Of a stretch of 64,000 nucleotides of DNA, positions 1 through 8,479 are shown one piece after another; position 1 is the stretch's first letter, and every line of letters begins with the position of its first letter. The DNA is taken from assembly GCF_029360705.1 (NCBI RefSeq), contig NZ_JARKMX010000008.1, positions 3,216,202 through 3,280,201 of the forward strand. Direction: 5' to 3'. The notes beneath the pieces were generated by a model. It was not told the origin of the DNA, made no database searches, and was given only the letters and a program-made list of their open reading frames with translations. This DNA is from Paraflavitalea pollutisoli. GTDB taxonomy: Bacteria > Bacteroidota > Bacteroidia > Chitinophagales > Chitinophagaceae. Both the position numbers and the translations under genes were made by a program.

Positions 1-400
1 CGGTACGGTCGGTGAGGATCAAAGTGCGGGTATTGCCTGCTTTGACCACCCGCCAGGTGCCCGTTGTCATGGGGCCTCTGGGATTCAACAGGTAGGTACT
101 ATCCGCAAAGAGATCGATGCCTGGCGTAAACTCGTTGCCATCGGGGTCGCGCAACAGCTCGCGGGAAGTAGCCCCTTCGGTTTTTGCCACCTCCCAATGC
201 TGACAAAGAGGGCCCCACTCATTCACCTGTTTGATACCCGCCAGCCGCGTCATCAGGGTATCGGCCCCCTGGGCAATGGTCTCTTTCAGGATATAGGGAT
301 CCCGGGCAGCATGTTTAGTGGGTGATTTGCCATCACCACAATGGATGAACGTAAGCATTCCGGCAAGCAGCAACAGGCGTACGATCGGGGTTGTCGACAT
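1..400 (-). CDS. Putative lipoprotein, 3' end cut by window edge
   Basis: A minus-strand frame opens at the ATG complementary to 398-400 and runs off the left edge without a stop, giving about 133 residues. The N-terminus is a hydrophobic stretch (VRLLLLAGMLTFIHC) followed by GDGKS, which suggests a lipoprotein signal with the lipidated Cys near residue 21; the residues before Cys (FIH) are not a classic lipobox, so export is likely but lipidation is less sure. The mature part is charged and includes a GTWRV segment of the kind found in small lipocalin-like Bacteroidetes lipoproteins. I do not recognise a family with confidence. It is divergent from the TonB receptor gene. Confidence 0.6.
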   Translation of the reverse strand, partial: MSTTPIVRLLLLAGMLTFIHCGDGKSPTKHAARDPYILKETIAQGADTLMTRLAGIKQVNEWGPLCQHWEVAKTEGATSRELLRDPDGNEFTPGIDLFADSTYLLNPRGPMTTGTWRVVKAGNTRTLILTDRT

Positions 401-489
401 AAGGGAATTACCTGGTGGTTTACCCGTATCGGTCAGGCGCCAGGTGTGGCCGCCAAAATATAATAAATAATGGATTTTTCTGTTTTAGT

Positions 490-3018
490 GTGAGCACAAA
501 TTCAACTAATTTCGACAGCATTAAAATTGACCGGTTGAGATTTATACCCTTACTTATTGGCTGCCTCCTCGCCTGTATCGCGCTGCCTGTTGTTGCCCAG
601 AAGAAACCAGCTTATGTAAGCGGCAGGGTCGTCGACGAGAATGAGCAGCCCGTGAGCCGGGCATCGGTCATGATCCTGGGCCGTCGTACGGGTACGGCAA
701 CGACCGATTCGGGTACTTTCAGGCTCCAGGCACCGGTCGACAAAGCTTTCGCCATCGTTTTTACTTCAGCCGGCTTCAATACGGAACAGCGTAATTTTCT
801 CCTGAGTGAAGGGGAAGAAGAATTCATCGTTATCCGCCTGGAGCGGGGCGCCCGCCAACTCGATTCGGTGGTCGTTACCGACCAACGGCAACGGCGTGAA
901 GCAGGGTTGATCGTATTGAACCCCAAAAATGCCATCAACATCCCCTCTCCTACGGGCGGGATAGAAAGTCTGATCAAAGTGTTCGTAGGCTCCAACAACG
1001 AGCTCACTTCCCAATATTCGGTACGTGGCGGTAACTATGACGAGAACCTCATTTACGTCAACGACTTTGAGGTATTTCGTCCCTACCTGGTGCGTAGCGG
1101 CCAACAGGAAGGATTGAGCTTCATCAATCCCGAGATGGCCCGCAATGTGAACTTTTACAATGGTGGCTTCCAGGCACGGTATGGCGATAAGATGTCGTCG
1201 GTGCTGGATATCCAGTATAAAAAGCCCAAGTCTTTCGGCGGTTCGGCCTATATCGGATTGCTGGAGCAAGGCCTTCACCTGGAAGGCACCAGCCGCAACA
1301 ACCGCTTCAGCTTCCTGGTGGGCGTGCGCAACCGCAGCAACCGCAACCTGCTGAGCAGCCAGGAAACCAAGGGCAATTATGTGCCTTCTTCTTCCGATCT
1401 GCAGGCCTTGCTGACCTATCAAATCAATAACCGCAACTCACTCGAGCTGCTGGGCAACCTGTCGCAAACGCGGTTTACGCTGGTGCCCGAATTCAGTCAG
1501 CTGACGACCTCTGTCTTTTCTCCTTTCTTCAGCGCCAACCTGGGACTGGACATTTATTTCGATGGTCGGGAACAGGATCAGTACCGTACGAATATGTTTG
1601 GTCTTTCCTGGATCCAGCAGTTGCGCAAAAACCTGCGCCTGAAATGGATGGTGAGTCATTTCGAAAACGACGAACGGGAATCGCTCGATATTACCGGTGC
1701 TTATCTTTTTGGCGAACGCTCTTTCGACAAGGGCAAGCCGGAGTATGGCCTGATCGTCAATCCGCTGGGGGCTGGTCTGTCACAAACTTTTGCCCGCAAC
1801 AAACTCAATATCGGTGTTTGGAATGCCTCGCACAAAGGCTCGATTGACCTGGGACGGCATTACCTGCAATGGGGACAGACCGTCGAGCAACAAACGATCG
1901 ACGACAAACTGCATGAATGGGAATACCAGGACTCGGCCGGGTATAACCTGCCTTATAACCCCAACCAGTTTAGCCTGAGCAAGGTGATCAAGTCGAAGGC
2001 GAACCTCGAAATTACCCGGCTCAGCGGTTATATCCAGGACAATATCAGTTTCAACGACTCTACGGGCTTTACCCTGCAGGCTGGTGTACGATACAACTAC
2101 AACAGCCTCAACAATGAGTTTCTGCTATCGCCCCGGGTTGGTTTTTCGTGGAAGCCTGCTCACTGGAAAAGCGATATGGTATTCAGGGGGGCAGCCGGTA
2201 TTTACAACCAGCCTCCTTTTTACCGGGAATTGCGCCGGTATGATGGCACCATCAACAAGGACCTGAAAGCGCAGAAAAGCTGGCAGGTGACGGCTGGGTT
2301 CGACTACAATTTCCAGGGACTGGACCGTCCTTTCCGCCTTACAGCCGAGGCCTACTACAAAAACATGTGGGATGTGGTGCCGTATGATATCGACAATGTG
2401 CGCCTGCGTTATTTTGGAGAGAACAGCGCCAAGGCTTATGCTACGGGACTGGAGCTGCGCCTGTTTGGTGAGCTGGTGAAGGATGCGGAAAGCTGGATCA
2501 GTCTGGGCTTTATGCGTTCGCGGGAAAACCTGGAGAACGATTTTTACTACAGTTATACCCTCGACTCCCTCAACAATCCGATCGACAGTGTGCAAACGCA
2601 GGGTGGCTGGTTTCGCCGGCCTACCGACCGGTTGTTTACGTTTGGGATGTTCCTGCAGGACTACCTGTCGACCAACAAGAACTTCAAGGTTTACCTCAAT
2701 TTCCTGTATGGCAGCAACCTGCCCTATAATATCCCCAATAGCGTTAAATACCGCAATGCGCTCGTCATCGAGCCGTATATGCGCATCGATATTGGCTTCA
2801 GCGCCTTACTGCTCGACAGCGACCGGAGCAAACGCCGTAGTCATAGCCCCTTCAAAAACTTCGAGAATATCTGGGCAACGCTGGAGGTGTTTAACTTGAT
2901 CGACCGCGACAATACCATCTCTTATCTCCTCATTAAAGATTTCTCCAACAGCACCTTCGCCATGCCCAACCGGCTTACGCCGCGGCTGCTGAACCTGAAA
3001 CTGGTTGCCCGGTTTTAG
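490..3018 (+). CDS. TonB-dependent receptor with carboxypeptidase-regulatory-like domain
   Basis: Outer-membrane TonB-dependent receptor, presumably importing a ligand that the sequence does not identify. From the GTG start at 490 the protein is 842 residues. A signal peptide covers about residues 1-37 (hydrophobic core FIPLLIGCLLACIALP, cut after VVAQ), followed by a beta-sandwich carboxypeptidase-regulatory-like domain (VSGRVVDENEQPVSRASVMI), a plug domain (about 125-240, with YSVRGGNYDENLIYVNDF) and a beta-barrel to the C-terminus ending LKLVARF. The frame extends upstream to GTG 415, but that start would put about 42 residues before the signal core. TTG 535 is a further alternative. No SusD-type partner lies beside it, so it is not a standard SusCD pair. 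Confidence 0.9.
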   Translation: MSTNSTNFDSIKIDRLRFIPLLIGCLLACIALPVVAQKKPAYVSGRVVDENEQPVSRASVMILGRRTGTATTDSGTFRLQAPVDKAFAIVFTSAGFNTEQRNFLLSEGEEEFIVIRLERGARQLDSVVVTDQRQRREAGLIVLNPKNAINIPSPTGGIESLIKVFVGSNNELTSQYSVRGGNYDENLIYVNDFEVFRPYLVRSGQQEGLSFINPEMARNVNFYNGGFQARYGDKMSSVLDIQYKKPKSFGGSAYIGLLEQGLHLEGTSRNNRFSFLVGVRNRSNRNLLSSQETKGNYVPSSSDLQALLTYQINNRNSLELLGNLSQTRFTLVPEFSQLTTSVFSPFFSANLGLDIYFDGREQDQYRTNMFGLSWIQQLRKNLRLKWMVSHFENDERESLDITGAYLFGERSFDKGKPEYGLIVNPLGAGLSQTFARNKLNIGVWNASHKGSIDLGRHYLQWGQTVEQQTIDDKLHEWEYQDSAGYNLPYNPNQFSLSKVIKSKANLEITRLSGYIQDNISFNDSTGFTLQAGVRYNYNSLNNEFLLSPRVGFSWKPAHWKSDMVFRGAAGIYNQPPFYRELRRYDGTINKDLKAQKSWQVTAGFDYNFQGLDRPFRLTAEAYYKNMWDVVPYDIDNVRLRYFGENSAKAYATGLELRLFGELVKDAESWISLGFMRSRENLENDFYYSYTLDSLNNPIDSVQTQGGWFRRPTDRLFTFGMFLQDYLSTNKNFKVYLNFLYGSNLPYNIPNSVKYRNALVIEPYMRIDIGFSALLLDSDRSKRRSHSPFKNFENIWATLEVFNLIDRDNTISYLLIKDFSNSTFAMPNRLTPRLLNLKLVARF

Positions 3019-3177
3019 CCCTTACATCGCCACCCCAGGGTCTAAAAATTCCCAAAACAACGATTTTCATTCCCGCAGCGGGACAGTATTGAAGTGTGCC
3101 AATTTCATAATTAACTATAAATCAGCCTTTAACAATTCCGGCATTGGATTCGCAATGTATGCGCAAATCCTTTTCCA

Positions 3178-3597
3178 GTGAACCACAATATCAACAACAG
3201 CGGTAAGAACGACAAAGCAGCGCCACAGACAGCCATTCAAAGAACACTTAGCCGTCTTATTCAGCCTGCTGCCGCCAATGCATCGGACCCGGCTACCCCA
3301 CAACCCGAAAAAACTAATATTGTGATCACTCAAGTAAAGGTTCGCCCCAATCCATTTTTCACCGCCATTACCCTGGATGTGGCGAGCGAGCAAAGCAGAC
3401 ACACGATCGTGCGGATGTATGACACAGAAGGGCATATCGTGAAGATGTTTAGCTGGTACCTCGTAAAAGGAACGAATGTTACCAGCATCCAGGAGGTGAA
3501 CCTGCTCAATGCAGGCACGTATCACCTCGACATGATCGACAACGAAGGAAAAATATTATACAGTACGAACGTAACCAAGGAAAACTTAGCGCGGTAG
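3178..3597 (+). CDS. Small protein that is mostly a T9SS type A sorting-like domain
   Basis: A 139-residue protein (GTG start). Residues about 1-45 are polar, Asn/Ala/Pro-rich and disordered-looking. Residues about 52-139 match the pattern of a type IX secretion C-terminal sorting domain: RPNPF near the start, then a VRMYDTEGHIV strand, a LLNAGTYHLDM strand with the usual AG-Y turn, and a final short strand. No signal peptide is visible, although T9SS cargo normally crosses the inner membrane by Sec. It may have lost its cargo part, may start elsewhere, or may be a stand-alone domain of this fold. The composition and a good terminator right after it support a real gene. Confidence 0.6.
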   Translation: MNHNINNSGKNDKAAPQTAIQRTLSRLIQPAAANASDPATPQPEKTNIVITQVKVRPNPFFTAITLDVASEQSRHTIVRMYDTEGHIVKMFSWYLVKGTNVTSIQEVNLLNAGTYHLDMIDNEGKILYSTNVTKENLAR

Positions 3598-3621
3598 GTT
3601 ATTGCGCGCTCCGAATAAATC

Positions 3622-3658
3622 GGCCGTCCTCTTTTCAGGGGATGGCCCTTTTTTTTAT
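3622..3658 (+). terminator. Rho-independent terminator
   Basis: GGCCGTCC pairs with GGATGGCC (one G-U pair) around an eight-base loop and is followed by eight T. It ends the transcript of the small sorting-domain gene upstream. Confidence 0.8.
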
Positions 3659-3685
3659 GGTTATCGCTGTATTATCAATTCTTTC

Positions 3686-3693
3686 TAATTTTG
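3686..3693 (+). promoter_or_regulatory. Candidate -7 box for pdxJ
   Basis: TAATTTTG fits the Bacteroidetes -7 consensus TAnnTTTG exactly and lies three bases before the pdxJ ATG. No clear TTTG -33 element is visible. If used, the mRNA would be leaderless or nearly so. Confidence 0.4.
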
Positions 3694-3696
3694 GGT

Positions 3697-4413
3697 ATGA
3701 CCAAGTTAAGTGTAAACATCAATAAGTTTGCGACCCTGCGCAACAGCCGGGGCGGTAATAATCCTGATGTAGTGAAGGCGGCAATCGATGCCCAGTTGTT
3801 TGGGGCAGATGGCGTAACGGTACATCCACGGCCCGATGAGCGCCATATCCGCTACCAAGACGCCCGGGACATCAAGCAGATCATCACCACCGAATTCAAT
3901 ATCGAAGGCAATTGCCGTGAGCAGAAGTTCATCGACCTGGTACTGGAAGTGAAGCCCCACCAGGTAACACTGGTGCCGGATGCTGATGGGCAGCTAACTT
4001 CCGACCACGGCTGGGATACCATTACCAACGCCGATTACCTGCGGGATATGATCAAGACCTTTCAATCGGCGGGTATACGTGTATCCATCTTTGTGGATCC
4101 GGTGATCGAGATGGTAGAGGGTGCGGCCAAAACAGGCACAGACCGGATAGAATTGTATACAGAAGGTTTTGCCCGGGAATACCTTATCGACAAAGAAAAA
4201 GCAATAGCTCCTTATAAAGCGGCGGCGATCCGGGCCAATGAACTGGGACTGGGCATCAATGCCGGCCACGACCTCGACCTGAAGAACCTTGCTTTTTTTG
4301 CCAAGAACGTTCCGGGTTTGCTGGAAGTATCGATCGGTCATGCGCTGATTGCCGATGCGCTGTATCTCGGTTATGAGAATACGATACAGCTGTATAAGCG
4401 GCAGTTGGTGTGA
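3697..4413 (+). CDS. pdxJ: Pyridoxine 5'-phosphate synthase
   Basis: Makes pyridoxine 5'-phosphate from 1-deoxyxylulose 5-phosphate and 3-amino-2-oxopropyl phosphate, the last ring-forming step of DXP-dependent vitamin B6 synthesis, in the cytoplasm. The 238-residue length is normal for the family. Family signatures are LSVNINKFATLRNSRGG (residues 4-20), GVTVHPRPDERHIR (39-52, with the His/Arg residues that bind substrate), FNIEGN (67-72, with the catalytic Glu at 70), RIELYTE, and INAGHDLD. I chose ATG 3697 over the in-frame TTG at 3691 because family members begin with M-x-x-LSVNINK. It stands alone; no other B6 gene is adjacent. Confidence 0.97.
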   Translation: MTKLSVNINKFATLRNSRGGNNPDVVKAAIDAQLFGADGVTVHPRPDERHIRYQDARDIKQIITTEFNIEGNCREQKFIDLVLEVKPHQVTLVPDADGQLTSDHGWDTITNADYLRDMIKTFQSAGIRVSIFVDPVIEMVEGAAKTGTDRIELYTEGFAREYLIDKEKAIAPYKAAAIRANELGLGINAGHDLDLKNLAFFAKNVPGLLEVSIGHALIADALYLGYENTIQLYKRQLV

Positions 4414-4498
4414 GGAAGGTAATGAGGTATAAAGGCAACTAGGCACAGAGGCAATGGAGGAAAAGCAAGAAGGCACTGAGGTAAGGCAATGAGGGATG
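4414..4498 (+). repeat. Degenerate GAGGCA-type repeat zone
   Basis: Directly after the pdxJ stop the sequence is purine-rich and built of imperfect 8-10 base units such as AAGGCAACT, AGGCACAG, AGGCAATGG and AAGGCACTG. Similar sequence occurs at 23.3, 28.6, 29.0 and 59.6 kb. It is not coding in any convincing frame. Confidence 0.55.
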
Positions 4499-4502
4499 TA
4501 GC

Positions 4503-5126
4503 TTAGTTTAATGCAGGCAGGCCACCGGGCCGGGTGGTCCTGCGCCGGCCGATGACACCGGCAAGCCCGATCCCATACATAAAATGATTGCTGGTAGTGC
4601 TGGTAATACCGATGCGGTATTGGGCATTGATCAACAGAAAGGCCTCATCGAAAATATTTACCTGGAGGCCCATTCCGGCAGGAATGATGGCCCCATAATA
4701 CCCTTTGTATTTGGAGGCCCCTACCCCAATCTCCAGGTAAGGTGACAACACATATTTATTACTCAACATCTTTCCACGCAGTGAGGCGTCGATCTCCAAC
4801 AACAGGTTGTCTTTGCCTGTTGAAATACCATCTTTCCTCGGATATTCCAGAAAAGAGCCGGTTATGGTAGAACTGAAGTCGAAGTAGGGTGAAAGTCCCT
4901 GGAGATAATTAAGCGCCAATCCCGGCGCCATTTCCTTGATCTTGCCAAATTGTTTGTTGCGAATGGCTGAGCCTAGTGAAGTAGCCCGAATAACCTGCGC
5001 AGATTTGAAGTCATTGAAAATAAAGTGAACACCAAACGTGGGATTTTGTATGTAGTCATCATCCTGGCTATGAGCATTTGTGCGCAAAAGTATGAAGGCC
5101 AGCACAAGGCCCGGGATTTTCTTCAT
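4503..5126 (-). CDS. Secreted protein, probable outer-membrane beta-barrel
   Basis: A 207-residue protein with a signal peptide (residues 1-21, cut after AHSQ). The mature part alternates hydrophobic and polar residues in strand-like segments (GVHFIFNDFKSAQVI, YVLSPYLEIGVGASKY, AFLLINAQYRIGI, HFMYGIGLAGVIG), the pattern of small Bacteroidetes outer-membrane beta-barrels of the OmpA-like/PorT-like type. No function can be assigned. It lies in a minus-strand group with the RlpA-like protein and L,D-transpeptidase, which suggests an envelope role by context only. Confidence 0.7.
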   Translation of the reverse strand: MKKIPGLVLAFILLRTNAHSQDDDYIQNPTFGVHFIFNDFKSAQVIRATSLGSAIRNKQFGKIKEMAPGLALNYLQGLSPYFDFSSTITGSFLEYPRKDGISTGKDNLLLEIDASLRGKMLSNKYVLSPYLEIGVGASKYKGYYGAIIPAGMGLQVNIFDEAFLLINAQYRIGITSTTSNHFMYGIGLAGVIGRRRTTRPGGLPALN

Positions 5127-5187
5127 AAACCTTGCAGTTTAGTGCAGATATGAAGCAAATGTAGCGGGTAGCCAGTAATTGTGGAAA

Positions 5188-5628
5188 TTATTTATTCTCT
5201 TCCGAATCGCCTGTGGCAGCGGGTTTCTGACGGCCCAGGTATTCGACTTTTACCCGGGTAAGCCCTCTACCGGTGTAGCCTAATTTAGCGGCCGCCGTTT
5301 TGCTCAGGTCGATCAAGCGGGGATTTTTGGGATGCATACGATCGGTAATGCGTACGATCACACTTTTCTTATTTCGGCTATTGGTAACCCGTACCCAGCA
5401 ATTGAGGGGATGTGTATTGCTGGCCGCCGTCATATTTTTCTGGCTGAAGATCTCTCCATTGGCCGTTTTGCGCCCTTCAAACTTATTGTCGTAGAAACTG
5501 GCGACACCATACTGCAGTCGCCCAACATTTTTGCTTTTGGTAAGTACAATACTATCCTTATGCTCCTGAGCAGCAGCCGCAACCGGTAGTCCGGCAAGCA
5601 ATAAAGCATACAGAACATATTTCTTCAT
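5188..5628 (-). CDS. RlpA-like double-psi beta-barrel protein
   Basis: A 146-residue secreted protein with a signal peptide (cut near AAAQ, residue 21). Residues about 40-130 form the RlpA double-psi beta-barrel: GVASFYDNKFEGRKTANGE, MTAASNTHPLNCWVRVTN and VRITDRMHPKNPRLIDLSK. Family members bind or cleave glycan strands of peptidoglycan that lack stem peptides, often at the septum. It has no SPOR domain, so septal targeting by that route is not expected. It lies 18 bases from the L,D-transpeptidase gene upstream on the same strand, probably in one operon of wall-modifying proteins. Confidence 0.88.
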   Translation of the reverse strand: MKKYVLYALLLAGLPVAAAAQEHKDSIVLTKSKNVGRLQYGVASFYDNKFEGRKTANGEIFSQKNMTAASNTHPLNCWVRVTNSRNKKSVIVRITDRMHPKNPRLIDLSKTAAAKLGYTGRGLTRVKVEYLGRQKPAATGDSEENK

Positions 5629-5646
5629 AGAATAACAAATGGATTA

Positions 5647-7338
5647 TCACAGGATCGGCTTGTCGGCAAAGTAACGTTCTCTCAGCACCTTGTCTTCTGC
5701 ATAAATATCCTCGTAGATCCGCAGTTTACCGTTCTTTCCTTCACAGGAAAAATAACGAATATAAATCGGAACCCGGTGAAATCCGGAAACGATGTGTTTC
5801 TCCTGCCGCGCAATCCAGCTCCTTAACGTATCAGGGTGGTATTTGAGTGTGTCGTCGCGTACCAAAAAATCGGCCAGCTTCAAAAACTCCTTCACGCGTA
5901 CACAACCATGGCTCAGGGCCCGGTTGGCACGGCTAAAAAGCCAGCGCACATTGGTATCGTGCAGGTATACGCTGTATTTGTTGGCAAAGTTGAACTTGAG
6001 TACACCCAGCGAATTGTCATCCCCCTGCCGCTGCTTGAGTAGATAGGGGAAATGATTTTTGCTCAGCTTGCTCCAATCGATGGTATGGGGATCGATGATG
6101 CTGTCGTTTTTATCGACCACCATCAGGTTTTCTTTGCGTAAGTAATCTACGTTCTTCTGGATCTTGGGCAGCATTTCCTTAAATATGATACTATAAGGAA
6201 CTGTCCATTGCGGGTAGATGATGAAGTTCGATACATTCGACGTCAGTAGGGGTGTTCTGGTCTTAGGCTGTCCGATAATCACGCGTGATTCCAACGCAAG
6301 GGTATCCATGCTGATCACCTGCATGTAATAGGATGGCAGATTGACCCAGATATAAGAAAGCGGCATGGTATCGGGCAATAATTTGTACCGGTCGAGGGTG
6401 ATGGCTACGCGTTTGAACTTTTCCCAGTTTGTAAAATTGAGGCTGTTCGCTGTGTTCTCATTGATCCTGCCGGTTGTTTTCAATCCTTTGGATTGCTGGT
6501 ACCGCATGATCGACTGGCGCCAGGTGGCGGTATCTATGAGTTCTGTGGGAGAAGCAACAATGTCTTCTTCGAACAGGCGGCGCTGCAAGGCATTGTGCAA
6601 GGCTACCGAGTCTTTATTGGGATAAGCTACGAAGGTGTAGCGTTTAAATGTCTGTATGGAATCCAGGAAAAACTTGAGGCCCTGCTTCAGGGAGTCGTAG
6701 CCCGCATGTTTGGGCTCCAGGTCGTGCAAGGTGGCGGATATATTGCCGGTATGGCGTGCCAGGTGAAAAATATCGAGGTAGAATTCGTTGTTGATGGCTG
6801 AATCATTGCGGTTGGTCAGGCTATCTCTGCCGATGCGGCCTTGCTTGAGGTGGCGGGCCGTTTGAAAGAAGGCATCGGTCAGCATGAGGTCGGCCCTGGA
6901 CCAGAGGGCGGCATCTTTACGGGCGAGGGAATCGCCGGCCATCTTCTGCCGGATACCCGACAACGCACGGTAATGATAATCGGAGGGGAATAAACCATAT
7001 TCCCGGGAATGCTCTATGAAAGCATAGAGGGAATCGCCCAGCGGAGACCAGTTTTCCTGCGCGCTCCAGAGCGGCTGGTAGTTTTCTTTTTCATATAAAC
7101 CGGAGAGCAGCGAATCATTTATCAGGACAACGGTATCGTTGAGACGTCCCTTGTTGCTGTTGATAAATGCAATGGCCTTTTTGAGGTTATCGCTTACACG
7201 CACTTCAAACTTCTCCCGTACTTCAACGATGTCTTTTTCCGGGGGCTTCACTGTAGGCGAGCCACCGCAGGCCACGAGAAAAATAATGCAGAATGATAGT
7301 AAACCTCCCACCGTGCCTGCATACGTGCTCTTTTTCAT
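5647..7338 (-). CDS. L,D-transpeptidase family lipoprotein (YcbB-like)
   Basis: A 563-residue envelope protein. The N-terminus is a lipoprotein signal (lipid Cys near residue 24 in FLVACGGS). A middle region with LNALQRRLFEEDI-like and QSKGLKTTGRINENT segments resembles the peptidoglycan-binding fold that splits YcbB-type enzymes. The C-terminal YkuD catalytic domain carries HDTN, FSRANRALSHGCVRV with the nucleophile Cys near residue 478. Enzymes of this group make 3-3 cross-links in peptidoglycan or attach proteins to it. It starts the minus-strand wall operon with the RlpA-like gene and is divergent from a D-Ala-D-Ala dipeptidase, so three wall-active genes lie together. Confidence 0.93.
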   Translation of the reverse strand: MKKSTYAGTVGGLLSFCIIFLVACGGSPTVKPPEKDIVEVREKFEVRVSDNLKKAIAFINSNKGRLNDTVVLINDSLLSGLYEKENYQPLWSAQENWSPLGDSLYAFIEHSREYGLFPSDYHYRALSGIRQKMAGDSLARKDAALWSRADLMLTDAFFQTARHLKQGRIGRDSLTNRNDSAINNEFYLDIFHLARHTGNISATLHDLEPKHAGYDSLKQGLKFFLDSIQTFKRYTFVAYPNKDSVALHNALQRRLFEEDIVASPTELIDTATWRQSIMRYQQSKGLKTTGRINENTANSLNFTNWEKFKRVAITLDRYKLLPDTMPLSYIWVNLPSYYMQVISMDTLALESRVIIGQPKTRTPLLTSNVSNFIIYPQWTVPYSIIFKEMLPKIQKNVDYLRKENLMVVDKNDSIIDPHTIDWSKLSKNHFPYLLKQRQGDDNSLGVLKFNFANKYSVYLHDTNVRWLFSRANRALSHGCVRVKEFLKLADFLVRDDTLKYHPDTLRSWIARQEKHIVSGFHRVPIYIRYFSCEGKNGKLRIYEDIYAEDKVLRERYFADKPIL

Positions 7339-7349
7339 TGTTTGTGTTA

Positions 7350-7379
7350 ATTGATCGGGGCAAAAGTTTTGTATCTTTC
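7350..7379 (+). promoter_or_regulatory. Candidate promoter of the VanX-type gene
   Basis: ATTG at 7350-7353 and TATCTTTC at 7372-7379 are separated by 18 bases, close to the Bacteroidetes TTTG / TAnnTTTG arrangement. The start codon follows 33 bases later. Confidence 0.4.
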
Positions 7380-7412
7380 AAAAGAGATGGATTTCAGTAC
7401 CAATCAGTTGCA

Positions 7413-8144
7413 ATGTTATACAAAATAGCACTTCACCGTAATATTTCACTATGCTTCCTATTAATTTTTTTCCACCAGCATAAGGGGCTGGCACAGGAAA
7501 TAAACACGAGTCCTTATGGGGTGCTGATTACAGCCAACCTGGCAGATTACCAACGACAGGTACAGTCCGACTCGCTCAAAAAGATGGTAGAACTTCAGTT
7601 ATTGGCGCCCACCCTGCAATACGACCTTCGGTATGCTACTACCAACAATTTCATGCACCGGCGTATGTATACGCCCCCACCCCACTTCACGTTTCTCCGG
7701 ACACCTGCCGCGCGCGCCTTACAGCTGGTTCAGCAGGAACTGGCTGAAAACGGTTACGGGCTCAAAATCTTCGACGCGTACCGGCCCTATTCCGTTACGG
7801 TAAGTTTCTGGGAACTGGTGAAAGATGAACGTTATGTGGCCAATCCTGCGAAGGGATCGGGGCACAACCGGGGACTGGCGGTAGACCTTACGATCATCGA
7901 ACTTTCATCCGGCAGGGAACTCGATATGGGCACAGGATTCGATAATTTCTCCGACTCTGCCCACCAAAGCTTTGCAGCCCTGCCCCAGCAGGTGCTTGCC
8001 AATCGTCAAATGCTGAGCTCCACCATGCGCAAACATGGCTTCACCCTTCTTGAAACGGAATGGTGGCATTATTATTGGCCCAACGATCGGAATTATGAGG
8101 TATTGGATATTCCCTTTGCCGCATTGAAGCAGGCAGGTAAATGA
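7413..8144 (+). CDS. D-alanyl-D-alanine dipeptidase, VanX/DdpX type (M15D)
   Basis: Zinc dipeptidase that splits D-Ala-D-Ala; housekeeping versions serve peptidoglycan turnover. From ATG 7413 it is 243 residues with a signal peptide (cut near GLAQ, residue 28), so it acts outside the cytoplasm. Catalytic signatures are SGHNRGLAVDLTI (SxHxxGxAxD, with His and Asp zinc ligands) and ETEWWHYYW (catalytic Glu and third ligand His), with FDAYRPYSV before them. The frame extends upstream to 7293, but that would overlap the divergent L,D-transpeptidase start and bury the signal peptide. No VanH/VanA genes are near, so a vancomycin-resistance role is not indicated. It ends 9 bases from the convergent DUF952 gene. 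Confidence 0.93.
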   Translation: MLYKIALHRNISLCFLLIFFHQHKGLAQEINTSPYGVLITANLADYQRQVQSDSLKKMVELQLLAPTLQYDLRYATTNNFMHRRMYTPPPHFTFLRTPAARALQLVQQELAENGYGLKIFDAYRPYSVTVSFWELVKDERYVANPAKGSGHNRGLAVDLTIIELSSGRELDMGTGFDNFSDSAHQSFAALPQQVLANRQMLSSTMRKHGFTLLETEWWHYYWPNDRNYEVLDIPFAALKQAGK

Positions 8145-8153
8145 TAGGCGCCA

Positions 8154-8474
8154 TCAGCCTGCAGTATCTGCCGTAGCAATCGGTTCTACAGCAGTTACTG
8201 CGTCTGTATTAATGGTCCCATAAATGTGGGGGAAGGTATCGGCGGTAGAAGGCGACCATTCATACACTAGTTGACTAGTCAGCTTTTCGGTATCTATCAC
8301 GAGTTTCACCAGGTCGGTCTTCCCTTTAAAATAACGCTCCAGTACACTCGGTACCTGCGTTGCCAGGGAACAATGGATAAAGCCCTCCTCCTTGAATGAA
8401 GGTGCTTCGTAGGTGCCGGTCGAACGGGCCGTTGCCCATTCTGCCTGTGTGGTTACGTGATAGATGATCGCCAT
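8154..8474 (-). CDS. DUF952 family protein
   Basis: A 106-residue protein with the DUF952 pattern: IYHVTTQAEWATARSTGTY at the start, EEGFIHCSLATQVPSVLERYF in the middle, LVKLVIDTEKL and FPHIYGTI at the end. The fold resembles ADP-ribosyltransferases/RNA 2'-phosphotransferases, but no reaction is established for this family. Its start lies 5 bases after the aroC stop, so it is probably the last gene of the aromatic cluster, perhaps only a passenger. Confidence 0.88.
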   Translation of the reverse strand: MAIIYHVTTQAEWATARSTGTYEAPSFKEEGFIHCSLATQVPSVLERYFKGKTDLVKLVIDTEKLTSQLVYEWSPSTADTFPHIYGTINTDAVTAVEPIATADTAG

Positions 8475-8479
8475 AGAGA

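Noticed and set aside
7413-8144. Vancomycin-resistance role for the VanX-type gene
   Set aside because: No vanH, vanA or regulator genes nearby; the neighbours are wall-turnover genes and the protein has a signal peptide, so a housekeeping dipeptidase is more likely.
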